The position numbers and the translations under genes are program-made. Of a DNA stretch of 64,000 nucleotides, positions 59,359-64,000 are shown in pieces; position 1 is the first letter of the stretch, and each line of letters opens with the position of its first letter. Origin of the DNA: UBA6163 sp041753075 (GTDB taxonomy: Bacteria > Planctomycetota > Planctomycetia > Pirellulales > Pirellulaceae); assembly GCA_041753075.1 (NCBI GenBank), contig JBGSVE010000086.1, positions 1 to 64,000 of the forward strand. The letters run 5' to 3'. Under the pieces are notes generated by a model. That model had not been told where the DNA came from. It did not search any database and was given only the letters and a program-made list of their open reading frames with translations.

Positions 59359-60354
59359 ATGACACACGATGCCGAGATACTTCTTCAGGATGCAATTCCC
59401 ACCGGCGCGGCCCGCCCGGTAAATCATGCCCAGGCGGCTGTGCGTTGGGACTATACCGTTTTCTTCGTCACACTTCATGCCTTGGCACTTTTAGTCTTCC
59501 TGCCTTACTTCTTTTCGTGGGCCGGTGTTGTCGCGTTCGTGATCGGCGTCGTCGTGTTCGGCCAGATGGCGATTCCGATCGGCTACCACCGGATGCTTTC
59601 GCATCGAAGTTTTACGTCGCCAAAATGGTTCGAGCGAACGCTGGTCACCTTGGCAATGTGTACCGCGCAAGAAACGCCCGCCCACTGGGTTGCCTGGCAC
59701 CGCATGCACCACAGCCATTCGGATCACCACGAGGATCCGCATTCGCCACGGATCAGTTTCCTCTGGGCCCACGTGCAATGGCTGGTGCATGAAAGCCGCA
59801 CGCGATTGGCGACATTCTCAATGTACGAAAAATACGCCCGCGATATTTTGGCCGATCCGTATTATCGCTGGATCGAAAAGCTGCCGACGCCCGCAGGAAT
59901 CTTCTATTTTGCACACGCGATCCTGTACGCATTGATCGCCAATGGTGTTTGCATCGCCATTTACGGAAATTCGCCCGAGGCCTATCGAGTGGCCGCCAGT
60001 GTTTTCGTTTGGGGTGTGATACTAAGAACCGTATGGGTTTGGCACATCACATGGTCGGTCAACTCGATCACGCATGTGTTCGGTTATCGCAACCATGAAA
60101 CGAGCGACGATAGCCGCAATAATTGGTTCGTTACCCTGCTGACCGCCGGTGAAGGTTGGCATAACAACCACCATGCCGATCCGGCCAGCGCCTCGGTCCA
60201 ACATCGTTGGTGGGAAATCGATATCAATTATTATGTGATTCGCCTATTCGGCGTCTTGGGTCTGGCCACGAACATCATTACGCCGCGACACGTGCGAAAG
60301 AAAGATGCAATTCGAAAACCTGTTGGTTTGCATAGTAAGGCCAGCGGCACTTGA
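59359..60354 (+). CDS. Acyl-CoA desaturase (stearoyl-CoA/delta-9 type)
   Basis: 331 residues with the delta-9 family His boxes H-R-M-L-S-H-R, H-R-M-H-H-S-H-S-D-H-H and W-H-N-N-H-H, in four helices. It introduces a double bond in a saturated acyl chain. The methyltransferase gene starts two bases after its stop (60355-60357), suggesting an operon. It is the second desaturase in this window, from a different subfamily than the one at 53.1 kb. Confidence 0.93.
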   Translation: MTHDAEILLQDAIPTGAARPVNHAQAAVRWDYTVFFVTLHALALLVFLPYFFSWAGVVAFVIGVVVFGQMAIPIGYHRMLSHRSFTSPKWFERTLVTLAMCTAQETPAHWVAWHRMHHSHSDHHEDPHSPRISFLWAHVQWLVHESRTRLATFSMYEKYARDILADPYYRWIEKLPTPAGIFYFAHAILYALIANGVCIAIYGNSPEAYRVAASVFVWGVILRTVWVWHITWSVNSITHVFGYRNHETSDDSRNNWFVTLLTAGEGWHNNHHADPASASVQHRWWEIDINYYVIRLFGVLGLATNIITPRHVRKKDAIRKPVGLHSKASGT

Positions 60355-60356
60355 AA

Positions 60357-61133
60357 ATGATGTTCCTGCGTCGGAAACTCAGGTTGCGGTGGAGAGCCGA
60401 GAAGCTCATTCGCGCGATCGGTGATTTGGGCGTGTTTACATCCGATGGTTTGCCCTATCCCAACATGGATTTGCGGGCTTTGGTGTCTGGAGATCCCGAG
60501 GACACGCGAGCGAGTTTCCAACAAGTCGGTCGAACTTGCTTAAATCGGATTGCCGATTCGCTACGCAAGGACGGAGCAAATCTCAATGACTTCAATGACA
60601 TACTCGATTTCGGTTGCGGTTGTGGCCGCACGATCCGCCATTTTCAACACCTCAAACCAGAGCAATTGATTGGCACGGATTACAATCCCAAGCTCATCCA
60701 GTGGTGCCAGCAGAACTTACCTTTCGCCCGCTTCGATGTCAATCAATTGAATCCACCGCTGGGCTGTGAAGATGAAAAATTTGAGTTGGTTTACGCATTT
60801 TCTGTTTTCACACACTTACCCGAATCGCTGCAGTTGGCCTGGATGGTCGAGCTGCGGCGTGTGTTAAAGCCAACCGGCTACCTGGCACTATCTACACTCG
60901 GCCTCGATTGCTTGAGCGCAGAACAACGTACGGGTGAATTAGTCGTGCTGAGGGAGCACGATGCCGGCAAAAATCAATGCAGTGCATACCATGCTTTCGA
61001 TTACGTCCGCGATACACTTGGAAAAGGATTTTCAATCGTAGACTTTGTCGAGCGTGGCGTCGGTCAAGATTTCTATCTTTTGAAGAAACAGGTCCTAGTA
61101 GTGCAAATGTCGAACGCGGATGGCGCGAACTGA
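60357..61133 (+). CDS. Class I SAM-dependent methyltransferase
   Basis: 258 residues with the SAM-binding motif I-L-D-F-G-C-G-C-G-R-T-I-R-H near residue 85, an acidic T-D-Y-N-P end of the second strand, and the V-F-T-H-L-P and L-R-R-V-L-K-P-T-G-Y-L segments. Substrate not readable; similar proteins act in lipid or glycan modification. The start lies at ATG 60357, after a TTG at 60351. Its end overlaps the convergent lnt gene by 61 bp. Confidence 0.88.
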   Translation: MMFLRRKLRLRWRAEKLIRAIGDLGVFTSDGLPYPNMDLRALVSGDPEDTRASFQQVGRTCLNRIADSLRKDGANLNDFNDILDFGCGCGRTIRHFQHLKPEQLIGTDYNPKLIQWCQQNLPFARFDVNQLNPPLGCEDEKFELVYAFSVFTHLPESLQLAWMVELRRVLKPTGYLALSTLGLDCLSAEQRTGELVVLREHDAGKNQCSAYHAFDYVRDTLGKGFSIVDFVERGVGQDFYLLKKQVLVVQMSNADGAN

Positions 61134-62662
61134 ACTCCCCAACACAGCGTGACGACAATGCATAGCCAGGCGAACGCATTGCCCGATACCGTGTAGAGCG
61201 TCGTCAACGTCATGCGGGGAACGGCCGCGACCAATTGGCCATCGACGCCGACGGGCAAGCGTGCTTCGATCCGCCCGCTAGGCGCGATGAAGCAAGTCAC
61301 GCCTGTTGCGGCACAGCGTAACATTGCCCGACGATTCTCGATCGCCCGTAATTGAGCCAGTCGTAGGTGTTGGGTGAGTGTATCGGAATCGCGAAATGCC
61401 GAACCATTGATAATGACCGCCAGGCACTCCGCGCCCGCTAAAACCGTACGCCTAGCGTTTTCACAAATCATGTCTTCGTAACAAATCAGCGTCCCCAGCT
61501 TGGCACCGCTGGGCAAATTGAGCGGTTCATCGATCGTACCCGGAGTGATCGCAGCATCGAGCGCAGCCCAATAACGCAGCGCCGGTAGCAATGACTCGCC
61601 GGGCAAATACTCACCAAACGGGATCAACGTTCGCTTGACGTAGCGTCCCAGAATCTGCTTTTCCGGGCTGATCAAAAACGCTGTGTTTTGATACGGACCA
61701 GCGTCCCGACCCCCATCGCCGTAAAGTTTGCCACCGGCCAACAGGCAGGCCTTAAAATGTTTTGTTGGATCCTCGGCCGGGCAAGGTGATTCGGACAATT
61801 CACTGACACGAATCGCGTCGCCAAAATCGCCCAACGAAACGTGGTAATTTCCGATCGCCGATTCGGGCCAAAGGACGAGGTCCACGTCATCTTGCAGCGG
61901 TAACGACCGGGCGCGCAATTGATCGACCGATTCGACGAATGTTGGGTCGACCTGAATCGCCGCGACCCGAAGGGTTAGCGCTGTGGCGGCCAGTGCATCA
62001 ACTTGTTCGATGCGGAACCGGCCCCAACCAAACGCAACGGCGACCACGGCGGCTGATACCAAGGACACTTGCAACGCGCCCCGGCGATCTGGCAACGAAT
62101 CTGCTATGCCTAAGACAAACATAGCGATTGACAATGCGGCCAAGATCACAACCGCGCTGACCGCGCTGGTCCCGCCCAACTCCGCGACCTGCATCAACGG
62201 TAATACGTCGCTGTGGGTGTGTGCGATTCCCCATGTAAACACCCGCGGCCACAAAAACTCAACCGAAATCCACCACGCCGGCGCTAGCAGCAAAACATAG
62301 ATTCCTTGTTTCGCAGCAAGCGAAATCATCCCCGCAAACGCGGCAAGTAAAAAAGATTCCCAAGTCACCAAAATGAAATACACAGCCGTCGGCCAACCAC
62401 GGGGCAAGTTTGTTGTTTCGGCTATCGATGCGGGTGCCCAATGAAATGCGATCGCCAGCATCACGGTTCCCGCACCGGCTCCGACCAGAAACGAGCGAGC
62501 GGGCGTATGAAGAGTCGCGTAAGCAATCAATGCGGCGTGACCCAGCAAGCTGATCGCATACAGATGGGGATACAGCCACGACGCACTCAGCACGATGCCG
62601 ATAAACGTTACCGTAATGGTATTTTTTCCAGAACGAAACAACGAATTCATGGGGCGCATCAT
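61073..62662 (-). CDS. lnt: Apolipoprotein N-acyltransferase
   Basis: 529 residues: an N-terminal set of six to seven helices and a nitrilase-type catalytic domain. The triad Glu (W-P-E-S-A-I), Lys (V-K-R-T-L-I-P-F-G-E) and Cys (I-C-Y-E-D-M) is complete. It adds the third acyl chain to lipoproteins in the periplasm. Consistent with the several lipoproteins in this window. Ends in a 61-bp overlap with the methyltransferase gene. Confidence 0.92.
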   Translation of the reverse strand: MMRPMNSLFRSGKNTITVTFIGIVLSASWLYPHLYAISLLGHAALIAYATLHTPARSFLVGAGAGTVMLAIAFHWAPASIAETTNLPRGWPTAVYFILVTWESFLLAAFAGMISLAAKQGIYVLLLAPAWWISVEFLWPRVFTWGIAHTHSDVLPLMQVAELGGTSAVSAVVILAALSIAMFVLGIADSLPDRRGALQVSLVSAAVVAVAFGWGRFRIEQVDALAATALTLRVAAIQVDPTFVESVDQLRARSLPLQDDVDLVLWPESAIGNYHVSLGDFGDAIRVSELSESPCPAEDPTKHFKACLLAGGKLYGDGGRDAGPYQNTAFLISPEKQILGRYVKRTLIPFGEYLPGESLLPALRYWAALDAAITPGTIDEPLNLPSGAKLGTLICYEDMICENARRTVLAGAECLAVIINGSAFRDSDTLTQHLRLAQLRAIENRRAMLRCAATGVTCFIAPSGRIEARLPVGVDGQLVAAVPRMTLTTLYTVSGNAFAWLCIVVTLCWGVQFAPSAFDICTTRTCFFKR

Positions 62663-62679
62663 GATTGATAAAAGAAAGA

Positions 62680-62707
62680 GACCGGCGGATTAACTCATCC
62701 GCCGGTC
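62680..62707 (-). terminator. Hairpin terminator for the Ser-rich protein gene
   Basis: GACCGGCGGA pairs with TCCGCCGGTC. On the minus strand the stem is followed by T-rich sequence (TCTTTCTTTT), so it ends transcription of the gene at 62743-63147 just before lnt. Confidence 0.75.
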
Positions 62708-62742
62708 CCAAAGCAAACGACAAAAGCACTGGCGGTGCTTAA

Positions 62743-63147
62743 TTAGTTGCCTGAGCTTGAGCTTGAGCTCGACGACGGGACCGACAGATTGACCGTCGTG
62801 GTGCGTCCGCTGGTGACGCGAACGGTTCGACTGGAGAAGTCCGAGGCAGACAATGATGTTGTCGAGGAGTCAACGAAAGCGAAAACCAGGCTGCGATTGC
62901 CAGCCCGCAAGTTGGAAAATGTCATGTTTCCACCTGGATTGATAATCTTGCCGCCGCGATCAGTGAATTGATCCATCGTCGTGGCCGAAGATAACGAACT
63001 GCTGGGGTCAACGGCAACCAAAACCGTCAGCGATGAATCGCGATTGACGGCGCGGATGCGGGCGGTGGCTTTGGTGCTTCCGCCACCGGCCAAAGCCGCC
63101 GAAGGAACGCTGAGGATTAATGCGGCCGCGAAGAGATAACGATACAT
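62743..63147 (-). CDS. Small secreted Ser-rich protein
   Basis: 134 residues with a signal peptide (A-A-A-L-I-L-S-V-P-S-A-A-L-A) and a mature beta-rich domain with a C-terminal run of Ser. ATG preceded by AGGAA. Unknown family; probably exported to the periplasm or cell surface. Confidence 0.75.
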   Translation of the reverse strand: MYRYLFAAALILSVPSAALAGGGSTKATARIRAVNRDSSLTVLVAVDPSSSLSSATTMDQFTDRGGKIINPGGNMTFSNLRAGNRSLVFAFVDSSTTSLSASDFSSRTVRVTSGRTTTVNLSVPSSSSSSSSGN

Positions 63148-63318
63148 GTTCTATTCCTGCTGGTTTGGGTCAAAGTTAGTAAGCAACGCGAGCTGTTCAG
63201 GTGTGAACGTGGGGAGTTGTCATCTTGACGGGCAAAAGAAACCGATCCGCTTAGTCTCTACTGATTCGCTTTCTTGTCGGGCTTGGCTCCTGCGAGTGGA
63301 TGGAAAATGTAAAGGACA

Positions 63319-64000
63319 CTAGTCCCAAAGGTTGTTGACTTCTTCGCGGCCATTTCGCGAGCACAACGCACCGATGATGCTTGGCTGGACCGACTCGTTG
63401 ATAAAGCGAACCGCACCGTCACACAAAACGACCTGTGCACCGCCGGGATGAAAACTAAATATCTCGTCGGCATTGTCGATGTTGATGCCACCGTTGTCGT
63501 GGGAGATGCAACTGCGTCCATCCATCCACAAACCAAATTCGTCTTCCAGCCGATCGACTACTTCGGAAACGCAAATCGTATAACTGGATCCGTCAGTGAT
63601 TTCACCGATCGAGACCGGTCGCAGTCGTTTGGCATTGGCTTGGACCAAGACGCCGTTGTTGATTCCAAACGCGCCGACGGAACCGGCTGATGCTAGGGTG
63701 CTGCCAAAGATGCCCGAGTAATCGGTGTCGCCCTCGAAGTCAACGATTGACGATGGACACCGCAGAGTTGGAATTACCGAACGGCTGACCGCGAGATTGA
63801 ACGGATCGTCAACCGGTAGTTTTTTGTTGATGCGCTCGGAAATGCCCGCCTGCTCGATCTGCGGCAAAATCTCAGTGATCCAACAAACGAAGTTTCCATC
63901 GGGACCGGCGTTGCCAAACGGAAAGTGGCGGTACGTTGCGTGGAACGATTGTAGACCCAAGCCCAATTGACGCAGATTGTTGGAACACTGGACGCGACGC
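63319..64000 (-). CDS. DUF1559 domain protein, 5' part outside the window
   Basis: The reading frame continues through the right edge. Reading from the edge, R-V-Q-C-S-N-N-L-R-Q-L-G-L-G-L-Q-S-F-H is the conserved DUF1559 segment after the pilin helix, and F-H-P-G-G-A-Q-V-V-L-C-D-G-A-V-R-F-I is its C-terminal signature. It ends at 63319. The N-terminal prepilin signal must lie beyond base 64000. Second DUF1559 gene of the window. Confidence 0.9.
   Translation of the reverse strand, partial: RRVQCSNNLRQLGLGLQSFHATYRHFPFGNAGPDGNFVCWITEILPQIEQAGISERINKKLPVDDPFNLAVSRSVIPTLRCPSSIVDFEGDTDYSGIFGSTLASAGSVGAFGINNGVLVQANAKRLRPVSIGEITDGSSYTICVSEVVDRLEDEFGLWMDGRSCISHDNGGINIDNADEIFSFHPGGAQVVLCDGAVRFINESVQPSIIGALCSRNGREEVNNLWD

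Noticed and set aside
1..64000. rRNA, tRNA genes, a CRISPR array or an intact IS element
   Set aside because: None was found by reading; tRNAs could be missed by eye, and a tRNAscan run would settle it.

Overview
This 64 kb window is bacterial chromosome from a planctomycete, most likely a marine Pirellulaceae relative of Rhodopirellula/Blastopirellula. The evidence is the gene content: DUF1559 pseudopilin-like proteins with a small lipoprotein partner, a DUF1080-rhamnosidase fusion, an SHD1-domain protein, PQQ-type beta-propellers beginning with a W-x-FRG signature, a giant dockerin/SdrD_B surface protein with the RLEDRxxLA N-terminal signal, H4MPT-type C1 chemistry (FhcB-like), and many short ATGA-type overlaps. 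No rRNA, tRNA, CRISPR array, prophage or intact IS element was seen.

Layout. 0.2-5 kb: small membrane protein, GNAT acetyltransferase, tyrosine-recombinase-like stub, PL7 alginate lyase divergent from glyA, response regulator, and a very Cys-rich secreted protein. 5.6-18 kb: Fis-like regulator divergent from an MFS transporter, the 1901-residue surface protein, an alpha/beta-hydrolase facing a nucleotidyltransferase-like protein across a palindrome that supplies both stop codons, and two secreted proteins. 18-27 kb: aroA with an enoyl-CoA hydratase-like gene, a candidate structured RNA, then a tight heme-A/respiratory operon (cupredoxin, dihaem cytochrome c, a 58-residue membrane protein, ctaA, ctaB, ABC ATPase, ABC permease). 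27-33 kb: a three-gene Pgl-like glycan cassette, a second Cys-rich protein, a transposase relic, and cdd-deoA. 33-42 kb: HtrA protease, a degenerate HD-GYP/PAS/GGDEF protein, a bifunctional-nuclease-domain protein, panC, trmB, a HemD-HemE fusion and an overlapping FhcB-like gene. 42-54 kb: DUF1559 protein and lipoprotein, the DUF1080-GH78 enzyme, a HAMP/TadE/VWA/TadE cluster, a Nat-type ABC exporter whose permease is fused to a CPBP protease, and a desaturase. 54-64 kb: HI0933-type flavoprotein, FHA-cyclase with a swapped base-contact pair, DUF4261-SHD1 protein, a second desaturase, methyltransferase, lnt, a secreted Ser-rich protein, and a DUF1559 gene cut by the right edge.

The intergenic spaces hold several families of short palindromic, apparently non-autonomous repeats that sit right behind stop codons. 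Two roughly 107-bp copies lie in opposite orientation at 42.3 and 55.6 kb, with a core-only relative at 36.9 kb. A second family has four copies, and one copy provides the stop codons of two convergent genes. The most unusual protein-level signals are the charge-swapped substrate pocket of the FHA-cyclase, the HemD-HemE fusion with a TTG start, the GYP-less HD-GYP/GGDEF protein, and the two Cys-rich envelope proteins.
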